Shown here in pieces: positions 52,188 through 60,868 of a DNA stretch of 64,000 nt (the first letter of the stretch is position 1; each line of letters opens with the position of its first letter). The DNA is taken from the NCBI RefSeq assembly GCF_900188345.1, contig NZ_FZOD01000033.1, forward strand, positions 1 through 64,000, in the 5' to 3' direction. This DNA is from Streptosporangium subroseum (lineage in GTDB: Bacteria; Actinomycetota; Actinomycetes; Streptosporangiales; Streptosporangiaceae). The notes beneath the pieces are model-generated. The model searched no databases, was not told where the DNA came from, and saw only the letters and a program-made list of their open reading frames with translations. Made by a program: the position numbers and the translations under genes.

Positions 52188-52490
52188 TCAGGCGGCGCTG
52201 TCGCCGATGAGGTTTCCTCTCATGAGCCACGTAGGGCCTTCGGCGTAGGCGCCGGCTTCGGCGAAGAACGCCTTGAAGTAGGGGCCGCCGGCGTGCGCGT
52301 TGAACGCGTCGAGGTCCGCATAGACCTCGTTCAGGTAGAAGAGATCCGGGTTCTTCTCGTCCATGATGACCTCGAACCGGCGGGAGCCGGGCTCGTTCGC
52401 GAGGGAGTCACGCGCGGTCTTCCCGGCCACCCGGACGAAGTCGTCGCGGTGCTCCGGCGGGACGGTGAAGGAGACAAGGAATTGGTACAC
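52188..52490 (-). CDS. Antibiotic biosynthesis monooxygenase (ABM) family protein
   Basis: A 100-aa dimeric a/b-barrel (ABM) protein: VYQFLVSFTVPPEHRDDFVRV, EPGSRRFEVIMDEKNPDLFYLNEVYADLDAFNAHAGGPYFKAFF. ABM proteins are cofactor-less monooxygenases or quinone/haem-related enzymes. GTG 52490 has GAGAGG 7 bases upstream. First gene of the leftward unit, whose promoter lies in the 52520-52579 operator block. Confidence 0.9.
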   Translation of the reverse strand: MYQFLVSFTVPPEHRDDFVRVAGKTARDSLANEPGSRRFEVIMDEKNPDLFYLNEVYADLDAFNAHAGGPYFKAFFAEAGAYAEGPTWLMRGNLIGDSAA

Positions 52491-52519
52491 GGACCGGCCT
52501 CTCAAGCTCGACATGTTCA

Positions 52520-52579
52520 GTTCACTGACCGAACTAGTGCTGGTGAAGACCGTAGCACGCTCTAGTTCACTCAGTGAAC
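52520..52579 (-). promoter_or_regulatory. Left HxlR regulatory block: two operators 45 bp apart
   Basis: GTTCACTGACCGAAC (52520-52534) and GTTCACTCAGTGAAC (52565-52579) are 15-bp imperfect and perfect palindromes. The block is 82% identical (49 of 60 bases, no gaps) to the reverse complement of 53503-53562. On the minus strand it carries TACGGT (52554-52549), a likely -10 for the ABM gene. On the plus strand TTCACT (52566-52571), 17 bases and TAGAAT (52589-52594) would drive hxlR from a leaderless mRNA. Confidence 0.8.
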
Positions 52580-52600
52580 CGGGGCGGGTAGAATCGTGAC

Positions 52601-53149
52601 ATGACACTCCCCAGTACCTACGCGGACCGCAACTGCTCGCTGGCACGAGCGCTGGAGATCGTTGGAGAGCGGTGGACGCTCCTCATCATCCGCGACGCGT
52701 TTTTCGGGGTGCGTCGATTCGGAGACTTCGCCACTCAGCTGAAGATCCCCCGCGCCGTCTTGACCAACCGGCTGAAGTTCCTCGTGCAGGAAGGCGTGCT
52801 CGTACGTGAAGACGATGCGACCAGAGGCGTCGAGTACCGGCTGACCGCCAAGGGCGTCGGACTGTGGCCGATCGTGCGTGCCCTGATGAGCTGGGGGGAC
52901 ACGTTTTACTCTCCGGCCGGAGTGCAGCGCGCCGAGCGCCATGATCGGGACGGAGGTCTTCTCGACCACGGGGGACGCTGCGAAGATTGCGGTTTGGTCG
53001 TCCCGGTCCCGGAGATCCGGATCGAACCCGGGCCCGGATTCGATCCGACAAGCTCCGCTCACGATCCCGTGTCCAACGCGATCAACACCCCACGGCGCCT
53101 CCTCGAACCAATCGAGGCGGGGCGCACGCTCCCGGTCGACGAAGGCTGA
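52601..53149 (+). CDS. HxlR-family regulator of the mirrored operator blocks
   Basis: A 182-aa winged-helix protein: CSLARALEIVGERWTLLIIRDAFFG, FGDFATQLKIPRAVLTNRLK and LVREDDATRGVEYRLTAKG define HxlR, with a longer C-terminal part containing HGGRCEDCGLVV, a CxxC pair that may be a zinc or redox site. ATG 52601 follows TAGAAT by 6 bases, so it is probably leaderless. It lies between two inverted copies of the same regulatory block and most likely binds both. Confidence 0.93.
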   Translation: MTLPSTYADRNCSLARALEIVGERWTLLIIRDAFFGVRRFGDFATQLKIPRAVLTNRLKFLVQEGVLVREDDATRGVEYRLTAKGVGLWPIVRALMSWGDTFYSPAGVQRAERHDRDGGLLDHGGRCEDCGLVVPVPEIRIEPGPGFDPTSSAHDPVSNAINTPRRLLEPIEAGRTLPVDEG

Positions 53150-53170
53150 CTCAGCGCGGCTCGCCCAGGA

Positions 53171-53482
53171 GGGTGTTCAGCGTACATCGACTGCGTACTG
53201 CACATCGGCAAGGAGTTCGTCGTGGTGACCGCGGCGCTCTCCTCGATCGCCGGTACCGAGGAACTGCCGAGGGAGGGGCGGGAGCGCTACGCCGGGCTCT
53301 ACCTGCGCGCCGTGGAGCGTTTCGTGCCCCTGCCGGCAAGCGAGGGGATGGCGCTGATGCTCGGCGTCGTCGGCGCCGCCGAGGCGCTGGCCCGCGAGGT
53401 CACCACCGGTCGCCTGAGCCGGGCGGAAGCGGTCCACGCGGCCGACCGCATCATGCTGGGCGCGGTGAACGCCGCCGGATGA
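53171..53482 (+). pseudogene. TetR-family regulator remnant (C-terminal half)
   Basis: The frame from about 53171 (CSAYIDCVLHIGKEFVVVTAAL) to 53482 (AEAVHAADRIMLGAVNAAG) looks like the ligand-binding half of a TetR protein. The helix-turn-helix is missing and the frame is open to the hxlR stop. It stands directly left of the right-hand operator block. Confidence 0.6.
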
Positions 53483-53502
53483 GCCCCGGCCCCACCATGG
53501 CA

Positions 53503-53562
53503 GTTCACTCACCGAACTGACACGTGCTACGGTGTCCACCAGGAGTAGTTCGGTCAGTGAAC
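53503..53562 (+). promoter_or_regulatory. Right HxlR regulatory block: inverted copy of the left block
   Basis: GTTCACTCACCGAAC (53503-53517) and GTTCGGTCAGTGAAC (53548-53562), again 45 bp apart. Between them TTCACT (53504-53509), 18 bases and TACGGT (53528-53533) form a promoter for the rightward unit. The block aligns without gaps with the reverse complement of 52520-52579. Confidence 0.8.
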
Positions 53563-53679
53563 CGAGCAGGTCGAGCCCTGGTAGGCCGTTCCGTTCATCC
53601 GGCCGGAGCACCGCGACGACGTGGTTCGCGCGGCCGAGAAGACACAGGCATGGCCGGGGCAGGAGGGAGGCCAGGTTTC

Positions 53680-54417
53680 ATGTACAAGATCCAAGAGTCT
53701 GGACTGCTGGATCTGGTCCTGGAGGCGCACGGTGGCATCGAACGCTGGAGCAGGGCCAGGACGATCCGTGCCCGGCTTGACATGAGCGGTCCGGCCTGGA
53801 CGGCGCTCGGCCAGGAGAAGATCTTCGCCAACCTGGACGTCGCGGTCGACGTGCATGAGCAGCGCACCGTGTTCACCGGCTTCACCGGCCCCGGGCTCCG
53901 CGGGGTGTACACGCCCGACCGGGTCGCCATCGAGGACCGGCGCGACACCGTCCTGCAGGAACGCCACGCGCCGCGGGAGTCCTCCCCGGTCCGGGACGGC
54001 GACGCCCGCTGGGATCCGCTGCACGCCCTGTACTTCGGCGGGTACGGCATGTGGAACTACCTCACCACCCCGTACCTGCTGACGCTGCCCGGCGTCCGCA
54101 CCGAGGAGCTGGAGCCGTGGCAGGCAGGCGGCGAGCAGTGGCGGCGACTCCGGGTGACCTTCCCCCCGCGCATCGCCACCCACAGCACCGAACAGACCTT
54201 CTACTACGACAAATCCGGAGTGCAGCGCAAGCTCGACTACGCGCCCTATGTGATGGGCGACCGGCCCGCCGAACACCACACCGAAGCGCACCGCACCGTG
54301 TCCGGCCTGCTGTTCCCGACGCACCGCTACGTGCTACCCGTCCAGGACGGCCGCCCCGGGCCCACACCGATCATCATCGTCGACTTCTCCGACATCACCG
54401 TCGATTTCGCCGACTGA
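53680..54417 (+). CDS. Protein of unknown function, first gene of the dehalogenase unit
   Basis: A 245-aa soluble protein with no family I can name: LDLVLEAHGGIERWSRARTI at the N-terminus, then a b-rich body (RRVTFPPRIATHSTEQTFYYDKSGVQRKLDY, PIIIVDFSDITVDF) reminiscent of outer-membrane-lipoprotein-sorting or lipocalin-like folds. ATG 53680 follows GGAGG by 9-10 bases. Downstream of the right operator block and 27 bases before dhaA, so co-transcribed. Confidence 0.82.
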   Translation: MYKIQESGLLDLVLEAHGGIERWSRARTIRARLDMSGPAWTALGQEKIFANLDVAVDVHEQRTVFTGFTGPGLRGVYTPDRVAIEDRRDTVLQERHAPRESSPVRDGDARWDPLHALYFGGYGMWNYLTTPYLLTLPGVRTEELEPWQAGGEQWRRLRVTFPPRIATHSTEQTFYYDKSGVQRKLDYAPYVMGDRPAEHHTEAHRTVSGLLFPTHRYVLPVQDGRPGPTPIIIVDFSDITVDFAD

Positions 54418-54444
54418 CCGCATCCGCCCCGAAGGAGGCCGAGG

Positions 54445-55344
54445 ATGAACACCCGCCCCTACGCCGAGAAGAAGTTCGCCGAGATCAACGGGGTCCGGAT
54501 GGCGTACCTCGACGAAGGAGAGGGCGATCCGATCGTGTTCCAGCACGGCAATCCGACCTCGGCCTATCTGTGGCGCAACGTCATGCCACACCTCGAAGGA
54601 CTGGGCCGGCTGATCGCCTGCGACCTCGTCGGGATGGGTGACTCCGGCAAACTGCCCCACTCCGGCCCGGATCGCTACTCCTACCGGGAGCAGCGAGACC
54701 ACCTGTTCGCGCTCTGGGAGCATCTCGGCATCGGCGACGACGCCGTGTTCGTCCTGCACGACTGGGGTTCCGCACTCGGCTTCGACTGGGCGTTCCACAA
54801 CCAACACCGGGTCGCCGGCATCGCCTACATGGAGGCCATCGTGGCCCCCATGACCTGGGAGAACGACTGGCGGGACGGCCCGCGGCGGACCTTCCAGGCT
54901 CTCCGCTCCCCCGCCGGCGAATCCATGGTGCTCACCGACAACGCGTTTGTCGAGGGGGTGATGCCGACGGGGATCCTCCGGGATCTGAGCGAGGAGGAGA
55001 TGGCGGTCTACCGAACGCCCTATCTCACCCCGGGCGAGAGCCGTCGCCCCACGCTGAGCTGGCCGCGCCAACTCCCGATCGACGGCGAACCCGCCGAAGT
55101 GGTGCGGATCGTCGAGGAGTACGGCCGATGGCTGGCCACGTCCACGGTGCCCAAACTGTTCGTCAACGCCGAACCCGGTGCCATCCTGATCCGCAGCCAG
55201 CGCGAATTCTGCCGGACCTGGCCCAACCAGACCGAAGTGACGGTGCCGGGCGCGCACTTCGTCCAAGAGGACAGCCCGGATCTGATCGGCGCCGCGGTGG
55301 CGGACTTCGTGCGCGGCATCCGTGGCACCCGAGCGGATGCGTGA
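54445..55344 (+). CDS. dhaA: Haloalkane dehalogenase (a/b hydrolase, HLD-II type)
   Basis: A 299-aa enzyme that hydrolyses carbon-halogen bonds to alcohols. The nucleophile is Asp106 in HDWGSALGF, with halide-stabilising Asn36 (HGNPT) and Trp107; the general acid Glu130 (YMEAIV) is placed as in the HLD-II group; and catalytic His271 lies in GAHFVQEDSP. All five key residues are present, so it should be active. GAAGGAGG lies before ATG 54445. It sits in the HxlR-controlled rightward unit. Confidence 0.93.
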   Translation: MNTRPYAEKKFAEINGVRMAYLDEGEGDPIVFQHGNPTSAYLWRNVMPHLEGLGRLIACDLVGMGDSGKLPHSGPDRYSYREQRDHLFALWEHLGIGDDAVFVLHDWGSALGFDWAFHNQHRVAGIAYMEAIVAPMTWENDWRDGPRRTFQALRSPAGESMVLTDNAFVEGVMPTGILRDLSEEEMAVYRTPYLTPGESRRPTLSWPRQLPIDGEPAEVVRIVEEYGRWLATSTVPKLFVNAEPGAILIRSQREFCRTWPNQTEVTVPGAHFVQEDSPDLIGAAVADFVRGIRGTRADA

Positions 55345-55445
55345 CCGGACCTACAGGCCGTTTCGCCGCGTGAACGGCATCGCGGGCGACCGCAGGGGGT
55401 TCCGGCCCCTGGACGGCAACGCGTAGTTCTACGAAAGGTGTTCAG

Positions 55446-56351
55446 ATGACCGACGACGACAGGCTGTTCCTGATCACCGGCGCGACCGGTAAGACCGGGA
55501 GCGGCACGATCGACCTGCTGCTGCGGCGCGGTCACCGCGTCCGCGCCATGGTGCATCGCGAGGACGAGCGCTCCCGCTCGCTGGCCGAGGCCGGCGCCGA
55601 GGTCGTCGTCTCGGACTTTCGCGACCTGGACGGCGTGAGCACGGCTCTGCGGGGCGTCACCGGCGCCTACCTGTGCCATCCGATCTCCCCCGGCCTCATC
55701 GAGGCGACCACCTACTTCGCCCAGGCGGCGATCGAGGCCGGCGTCCGGTCCGTGGTCAACATGTCGCAGATCTCCGCCCGCCGTGAGGCGGGCAGCGACG
55801 CCGCCCGGCAGCACTGGCTGTGCGAGCGCCTGCTCGACCGGACCGACCTGCTCACCGCGCACCTGCGGCCGACGTTCTTCGCCGAGTGGCTGAAGTCGTG
55901 GTGGGAACTGCGGAACGGAGAGGGATATCTGCGGCTTCCGTTCGGCGAGGGCCGGCACGCGCCGATCGCCGCGGTCGACCAGGCCCACGTGATCGCCGCG
56001 CTGCTGCTCGACCCCGAGCCGCACAACCGCGCGGTCTACACCCTGCACGGCCCCGTCGAACTGAACCACTACGACATCGCCCGGGCCATGTCCGGCGCGC
56101 TCGGCATCCCGGTGCGCTACGAGCCGATCAGCGTCGAGGAGTTCGCCTCGGCCATGGCGGAACGCGGTCTGCCCGCGCACCTCGTCCAGCACCTGAGCAA
56201 CGTCGCCGTCGACTACCGGAACGGCGTTTTCGCCGGCACGAACGACAACGTCGAGAAGATCGGTCATCGGGCCCCGCTGTCCGTCGAGCAGTTCGTCAAC
56301 GAGAACAAGCCCGACTTCGACACCAACGGCCCCAACTTCGTCCCCGCCTGA
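55446..56351 (+). CDS. NmrA-like NAD(P)-binding protein
   Basis: A 301-aa NmrA-type protein: LFLITGATGKTGSGTIDLLLRRG (residues 7-29) is the dinucleotide loop; GAYLCHPISPGLIEATTYFAQAAIEAG and ERLLDRTDLLTAHLRPTFFAEW follow. GAAAGG before ATG 55446. Last gene of the dehalogenase unit, 101 bases after dhaA. Possibly a reductase or redox sensor for the dehalogenation product. Confidence 0.92.
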   Translation: MTDDDRLFLITGATGKTGSGTIDLLLRRGHRVRAMVHREDERSRSLAEAGAEVVVSDFRDLDGVSTALRGVTGAYLCHPISPGLIEATTYFAQAAIEAGVRSVVNMSQISARREAGSDAARQHWLCERLLDRTDLLTAHLRPTFFAEWLKSWWELRNGEGYLRLPFGEGRHAPIAAVDQAHVIAALLLDPEPHNRAVYTLHGPVELNHYDIARAMSGALGIPVRYEPISVEEFASAMAERGLPAHLVQHLSNVAVDYRNGVFAGTNDNVEKIGHRAPLSVEQFVNENKPDFDTNGPNFVPA

Positions 56352-56367
56352 CCCCTCCGGCGCCCCG

Positions 56368-57240
56368 CTACCGGGCGTCCCCAGCCCCGCTCAACCCGTC
56401 GGCGCCCCGTCCGTCGTTCTTGCGCGGAATCAGTCCTCGGACATCAGCGAAGATCCGCTCGTGTGCGGCCGCCGCCTCGGGGCTGGTCAGGTCCATTCCC
56501 TGGATGAATCCGTGCTCAAGGCCGGGTTCGCAGCGATAGGTGACGCTCACTCCGGCGTCGGTCAGGCGGCGGGCGTAGGCGGCGCCCTCGTCGCGCAACG
56601 CGTCGTGCTCGGCGGTCACCAGCAGGGCGGCCGGCAGGCCGGACAGGTCGCTCTGGTGCAACGGGCTCGCCGCGTGGCGCCCCGCCGGGTCAGGCACCCA
56701 CTGGGCGGTGAACCAGCTCAGCATGTCGGCGTCCAGCCCGTAGCCCGTCCCCTTCTCGGTGATGCTGGGCTGGGACAGCGTGAGATCGGTATTTGGACAA
56801 ATCAGAATCTGCAGGGCAGGTAGCGGACCGCCCTCGTCCCGCAACCGCAGGCAGGCCATGGTGGCGAGATATCCACCCGCGCTGTCCCCCGCGACGGCCA
56901 CCGGCTTGGCCCAGCGGAGCACCTCGACGGCGTCGTCGATCGCAGCCGGGTACGGATTCTCCGGTGCCAGCCGGTACTCCACCGCCAGCACTTCGACGTC
57001 GCACTCCTTGGCGAGGCGGCGGCAGGTTCTGTCGTGAGTCTCCAGATCACAGAAGACCCAGCCGCCGCCGTGCAGGAACACCATCAGGGGACGCGGCTCG
57101 GAGGAGGGCCGGTAGTGACGCAGCGGCAGTCCTGCCGGGCCGGTCAGGTCCTCGACGTGCACCAGCTCGGGCCCCTTCGGGCGTAGGCCGTTCCGCTTCC
57201 GTGCGCTTTCACGGAGTTCGCCGGCGATATCTCGCAACAT
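56368..57240 (-). CDS. Alpha/beta hydrolase, hormone-sensitive-lipase type esterase
   Basis: A 290-aa esterase of the HSL family: oxyanion HGGGW (57-61), nucleophile GDSAGG (118-123, Ser120), acid Asp in AEHDALRDEG and His in GLEHGF. No signal peptide. Its stop is 17 bases from the convergent NmrA gene. Probably hydrolyses short-chain esters. Confidence 0.93.
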   Translation of the reverse strand: MLRDIAGELRESARKRNGLRPKGPELVHVEDLTGPAGLPLRHYRPSSEPRPLMVFLHGGGWVFCDLETHDRTCRRLAKECDVEVLAVEYRLAPENPYPAAIDDAVEVLRWAKPVAVAGDSAGGYLATMACLRLRDEGGPLPALQILICPNTDLTLSQPSITEKGTGYGLDADMLSWFTAQWVPDPAGRHAASPLHQSDLSGLPAALLVTAEHDALRDEGAAYARRLTDAGVSVTYRCEPGLEHGFIQGMDLTSPEAAAAHERIFADVRGLIPRKNDGRGADGLSGAGDAR

Positions 57241-57262
57241 GCCGAGAAATGATACGCGGGCC

Positions 57263-57715
57263 TCAATCGGGATAGGCGTACCTGGTGATCCACAGACCGG
57301 GGATCACCTCGACGTCCTCGGCCCCGCCGAAACCGAACCGCTCGTAGAGCGTGCGGGCGGGCATGTTGGCCCTGCCGGTGGACACGACGATCCGGCGCTC
57401 CCCCGCCCGCGCCATGACCTCGCGCACCAGCGCGCCCCCGATCCCCCGCCGGTGCGCGCCCGGATCCACGACGAGCCGGTCGATGTCCACCATCAGCGCC
57501 GTCTCCGACCACGCCACGGCCCCGACCAGCCGGTCATCGTCGAAGGCGCCCAGCCACGTCAGCCGCTCCGCGCACAGCTCCTCAAGGGTCTCGTGCAGCG
57601 GAGGGATGCGGTCGTCTTCGATGATCTTCGCCTCGACGGCGTAGGCCGCGTGCTGCACGGCGAGCAGGTTCCGCCCGAAGATTCCACCGTCGGGAGCGAT
57701 GTCGGCGATACGCAT
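57263..57715 (-). CDS. GNAT acetyltransferase
   Basis: A 150-aa GNAT: DRLVVDPGAHRRGIGGALVREV (residues about 80-100) is the acetyl-CoA loop, and NMPARTLYERFGF the C-terminal motif. The long frame upstream is the antisense of the alcohol dehydrogenase. ATG 57715 is the start of the homology; GGATCC is a weak ribosome binding site. Twenty-two bases downstream of it lies the esterase start. Confidence 0.88.
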   Translation of the reverse strand: MRIADIAPDGGIFGRNLLAVQHAAYAVEAKIIEDDRIPPLHETLEELCAERLTWLGAFDDDRLVGAVAWSETALMVDIDRLVVDPGAHRRGIGGALVREVMARAGERRIVVSTGRANMPARTLYERFGFGGAEDVEVIPGLWITRYAYPD

Positions 57716-57786
57716 CCCGGAAGGATCCCAGTTCTCCCGGCCCCTCGCCAAGTCTCGTCGCTCCCCTCCGGCCCGGTCCGGAGGGG

Positions 57787-58824
57787 CTACAGGGTGATCA
57801 CCGTCATTCCCGCGGTGACGGGCCGGTCCATCGCGGCCAGTTCCGGGGCGGCCTCGTCGAGCGGGACCGTACGGCCCACCAGGAGATCGGGCCGCAGGGT
57901 GCCGTCGGCCACCCGATCCACCATCGCGGGATAGGCGTGGGCGGCCATTCCGCGACTGCCCACGATGAGCAGTTCCTGGGCGATCACGCGGTCCATCGGG
58001 ATCGGAGGGTGTGCCTGGTCGCCGATCATCAGGCCGACCTGGACGTGCCGACCGCGCTTGCGCAGGCTGCCTATGGAGTTCAGGCAGGTGGCGGCGCTGC
58101 CGATGGCGTCGATGGACAGGTGCGCCCCGCCGGAGGCGGCCTCGCGCACGGCGGGCGCGACCTCCTCGGACGTCGCGTCGACCGTCGCCTCGGCTCCGAA
58201 CCGCTTCGCCGCCTCCAGCGCGGCGGGAGAGACGTCCACGGCCACGACCCGGGCCCCGTACGCGGCGGCGACCATGATCGCGGACAGGCCCACGCCGCCG
58301 CAGCCGTGGACGGCGACCCATTCGCCGGACGCGAGCCGGCCCTGGGCCGTCACGGCGCGGAAGGCCGTGGCGAAGCGGCAGCCGAGGCTCGCCGCGGCCA
58401 CCATGCTCACCTCCTGCGGCAGGGGGACCAGATTGACCTCGGCGTGCGCCACCGCGACCTGCTCGGCGAACGATCCCCAGTGGGTGAAACCGGGCTGGAA
58501 CTCGTCGTCGCAGACCTGATGGTCGCCGACCAGGCACCGCTCGCAGCTCCCGCAGGCACACACGAACGGCACGGTGACCCGGTCTCCGGGCCGCCAGCCG
58601 CGCACGTCCGCGCCGACCCGCTCCACCGTGCCCGCGAACTCGTGACCGGGCACGTGGGGAAGCTCGCCGATCGCGGGGTCGTGCCCCATCCAGCCGTGCC
58701 AGTCGCTGCGGCACACGCCCGTGGCCTCCACCCGGATGACCGCCGCGTGCGGCGGGCAGACCGGGTCGGGCACCTCGCGCAGGGTCGGCGGCCGCCGGAA
58801 CGCGTCGTAGACGATGGCTTTCAT
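57787..58824 (-). CDS. Zinc-dependent alcohol dehydrogenase
   Basis: A 345-aa MDR alcohol dehydrogenase: catalytic zinc ligands Cys38 (GVCRSDW), GHEFAG and Cys150-region; structural zinc CACGSCERCLVGDHQVC; Rossmann GCGGVGLSAI. GRG is short of a dimerisation-type insertion. Start ATG 58824 is preceded by GGGGGTCTCC. The XRE/MmyB regulator lies upstream on the same strand with a 40-base gap. Confidence 0.93.
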   Translation of the reverse strand: MKAIVYDAFRRPPTLREVPDPVCPPHAAVIRVEATGVCRSDWHGWMGHDPAIGELPHVPGHEFAGTVERVGADVRGWRPGDRVTVPFVCACGSCERCLVGDHQVCDDEFQPGFTHWGSFAEQVAVAHAEVNLVPLPQEVSMVAAASLGCRFATAFRAVTAQGRLASGEWVAVHGCGGVGLSAIMVAAAYGARVVAVDVSPAALEAAKRFGAEATVDATSEEVAPAVREAASGGAHLSIDAIGSAATCLNSIGSLRKRGRHVQVGLMIGDQAHPPIPMDRVIAQELLIVGSRGMAAHAYPAMVDRVADGTLRPDLLVGRTVPLDEAAPELAAMDRPVTAGMTVITL

Positions 58825-58864
58825 GGAGACCCCCCTCAGCTCGGAGCTTCGGCTTCTCCGTCCG

Positions 58865-59692
58865 TCACGGCGTCGTCATGCCGGCGAGTCTGTCCAGCCG
58901 GGTCAGGGCGTGCGCGGAGGGGCTGCCGGGCTCGGCCTGGAAGGCCAGCAGTTGCTGGCCCGGGGCGCTGGCGACGCTGAACGCCTCGCAGGTCAGATCC
59001 AGCTCACCGATCACGTGGTGGCGGAGAAGCCTGTTCTTAGAGGGTATGCCGACGTCATGGCGGGCCCATATCCGGCGGAAGTCCGCGCTCTGGGATGAGA
59101 GCTCGCCGACCAGTTCGATCAGGTCGGGATCGTTGAGATCCGCTCCCGCGACGGACCGCAGATAGGCCACCTGGGCGCGGGCGATCTGTTCCCAGTCCCG
59201 GTAGTACTCACGCGCGCGGGGGTCCAGGAAGATCAACCGCAGCAGGTTGTCGGTGTGCTCCAGCCCGTCGTGAAGAATCGCGACCGGCGGGTTCCTGGCC
59301 AGCACGTCCAGCCAGCGGTTGCACACCAGCGCGGGGGTGTACGACCAGCCGTGCATCATCCGCAGCAGATCCGGGCTGACCTGCTCCATCCCGTCGGCCG
59401 TTCCGCGTCTCCGCGGCCGCGGCTGGGCGAGTTCGTACAGGTGCGCCTCGGCCTCGATGCCAAGGTCCAATGCCTGCGTCAGGGCGTCGAGCACCTGCCC
59501 GGACGGGTGGCGTTCGCGTCCCTGTTCCAGGCGGACGTAGTAGTCGGTGCTGACCCCGGCCAGCATCGCCACCTCTTCCCGGCGCAGTCCGGGCGTCCGG
59601 CGGAAACCGACGTCCAGCAGCCCCACCTGTGCCGGGGTGGTGAGTTCGCGTCGAGCGCGCAAGAACTCACCAAGAAGCTTGCCGCTGTCCAT
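58865..59692 (-). CDS. XRE-family regulator with MmyB-like ligand-binding domain
   Basis: A 275-aa protein: HTH (residues about 10-65; RTPGLRREEVAMLAGVSTDYYVRLEQGR) and MmyB-type PAS-like sensor (about 110-270; WSYTPALVCNRWLDVLARNP, RLIFLDPRAREYYRDWE, HVIGELDLTCEAF). These bind fatty-acyl-like ligands in Streptomyces. It lies directly upstream of an alcohol dehydrogenase and may control it. Confidence 0.92.
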   Translation of the reverse strand: MDSGKLLGEFLRARRELTTPAQVGLLDVGFRRTPGLRREEVAMLAGVSTDYYVRLEQGRERHPSGQVLDALTQALDLGIEAEAHLYELAQPRPRRRGTADGMEQVSPDLLRMMHGWSYTPALVCNRWLDVLARNPPVAILHDGLEHTDNLLRLIFLDPRAREYYRDWEQIARAQVAYLRSVAGADLNDPDLIELVGELSSQSADFRRIWARHDVGIPSKNRLLRHHVIGELDLTCEAFSVASAPGQQLLAFQAEPGSPSAHALTRLDRLAGMTTP

Positions 59693-60135
59693 TTTGTCAC
59701 AATATGCTGTGAATCGACCGGCAAGGTAGCTGTATTACTCCTATGATCGCCCTTTCACCGATGGGCCATCGGGGACATCCTGCCACCCCGCCGACCAGGA
59801 CTTCCCCCCATGACGGACCTGCCGCGGCCCTGGATCGCGCCTCGCCGATCCACCCGCCGCCGAGCCGAATGATCTTGAAATCGGTCGGGGTGGGCCGTCT
59901 TCCACGGGTTCGACCGGCCAGATGCCTTCGTCCTTCCATGGGTTCGACCAACCAGGTGCCGTCGTCGCTCACCGAGGTCGGCGTGTCACCGTGCGCTCCC
60001 CCGCGGGCGCCACCGCCTGCGGGAGAGCACCGCGAGATGTCTCTCGTTGTTCATCCCGGCAGTGTGACGGCGGTGATCGCGCTGTTGGAAATATGAGCGT
60101 ACGGATCGGGAGACCACGACTCTGGAGCATGCACG
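59693..60135. other. Intergenic, divergent promoters, no gene recognised
   Basis: 443 bases between the XRE/MmyB gene and the divergent methyltransferase. AT-rich at both ends (TATTACTCCTATGAT near 59735; GGAAATATGAG near 60090, both plausible promoters). Open frames in the middle have no recognisable content. Confidence 0.45.
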
Positions 60136-60753
60136 GTGAGACAGACCAGCCCTGACCTTGAGGTTTCCGGGGGCGCTTCCGGCACTTCCCTGCTCCGCGA
60201 GTTTCTGCGATCCCCGCTGCTGACCGCCACGGTCGCTCCGAGTTCGCGATGGCTCGCCGCCCAGATGGTCGTGCCGATTCCCGAACGCGGAGAACCGACG
60301 GTCGTGGAGCTGGGGCCCGGGACCGGGGCGTTCACCCGGCTCATCCAGGAGCGCCTGGGCGGCCGGGGCCGCCATATCGCCATCGAGCTCAACCCGCGCC
60401 TCGCCGGACTCCTCGGCCGGCGCTTCCCCGGGGTCGAGGTCGTGCACGCCGGCGCGGCCGACCTGCCCGAGCTGATGGCGGAGCGTGGCCTGTCCGCCGA
60501 CGTCGTGGTCAGCGGGCTGCCCTGGGTCGCGTTCCGTCCGGCGACGGGTGTGCCGTTGCTGCCCCTGGTGGCCGGCTCGCTGTCCCCCGACGGGGTGTTC
60601 ACCCAGTTCGCCTACACCTGGACGCGGTGGGCGCCCCCGGCGCGGCAGTATCGCCGCGACCTTCACACGACGTTCGAGGAGGTCGTGCTGAGCAGAACGG
60701 TATGGCGCAACCTGCCGCCGGCCCTGGTGTATCTCGCCCGCCGTCCTCGATGA
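60136..60753 (+). CDS. Rossmann methyltransferase of the KsgA/phospholipid N-methyltransferase (PmtA) type
   Basis: A 205-aa SAM-dependent methyltransferase. VVELGPGTGAFTRLIQERL (residues about 56-74) is motif I, IAIELNPRLAGLL motif II, and VVSGLPWVAFRP the NPPY-like motif IV, here with GLPW, which is typical of phosphatidylethanolamine N-methyltransferases. GTG 60136 follows GGAG by 8 bases. Likely membrane-lipid or rRNA-like methylation; the GLPW form favours lipid. Confidence 0.88.
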   Translation: MRQTSPDLEVSGGASGTSLLREFLRSPLLTATVAPSSRWLAAQMVVPIPERGEPTVVELGPGTGAFTRLIQERLGGRGRHIAIELNPRLAGLLGRRFPGVEVVHAGAADLPELMAERGLSADVVVSGLPWVAFRPATGVPLLPLVAGSLSPDGVFTQFAYTWTRWAPPARQYRRDLHTTFEEVVLSRTVWRNLPPALVYLARRPR

Positions 60754-60868
60754 CGCGATCGCGCCGCCGTTTCCGGCCGTCCTGCCCCCCGCGGCCACCG
60801 GTCGAGACCCTCGATGACACCGCCGGCGGTGAGGGACGGCGTGCCCGGGTCTCAGCCGGGTGTGGGAC

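Noticed and set aside
57263..58714. 483-aa minus-strand frame through the alcohol dehydrogenase
   Set aside because: Only the final 150 codons (acetyltransferase) are real; the rest is a shifted frame of the dehydrogenase.
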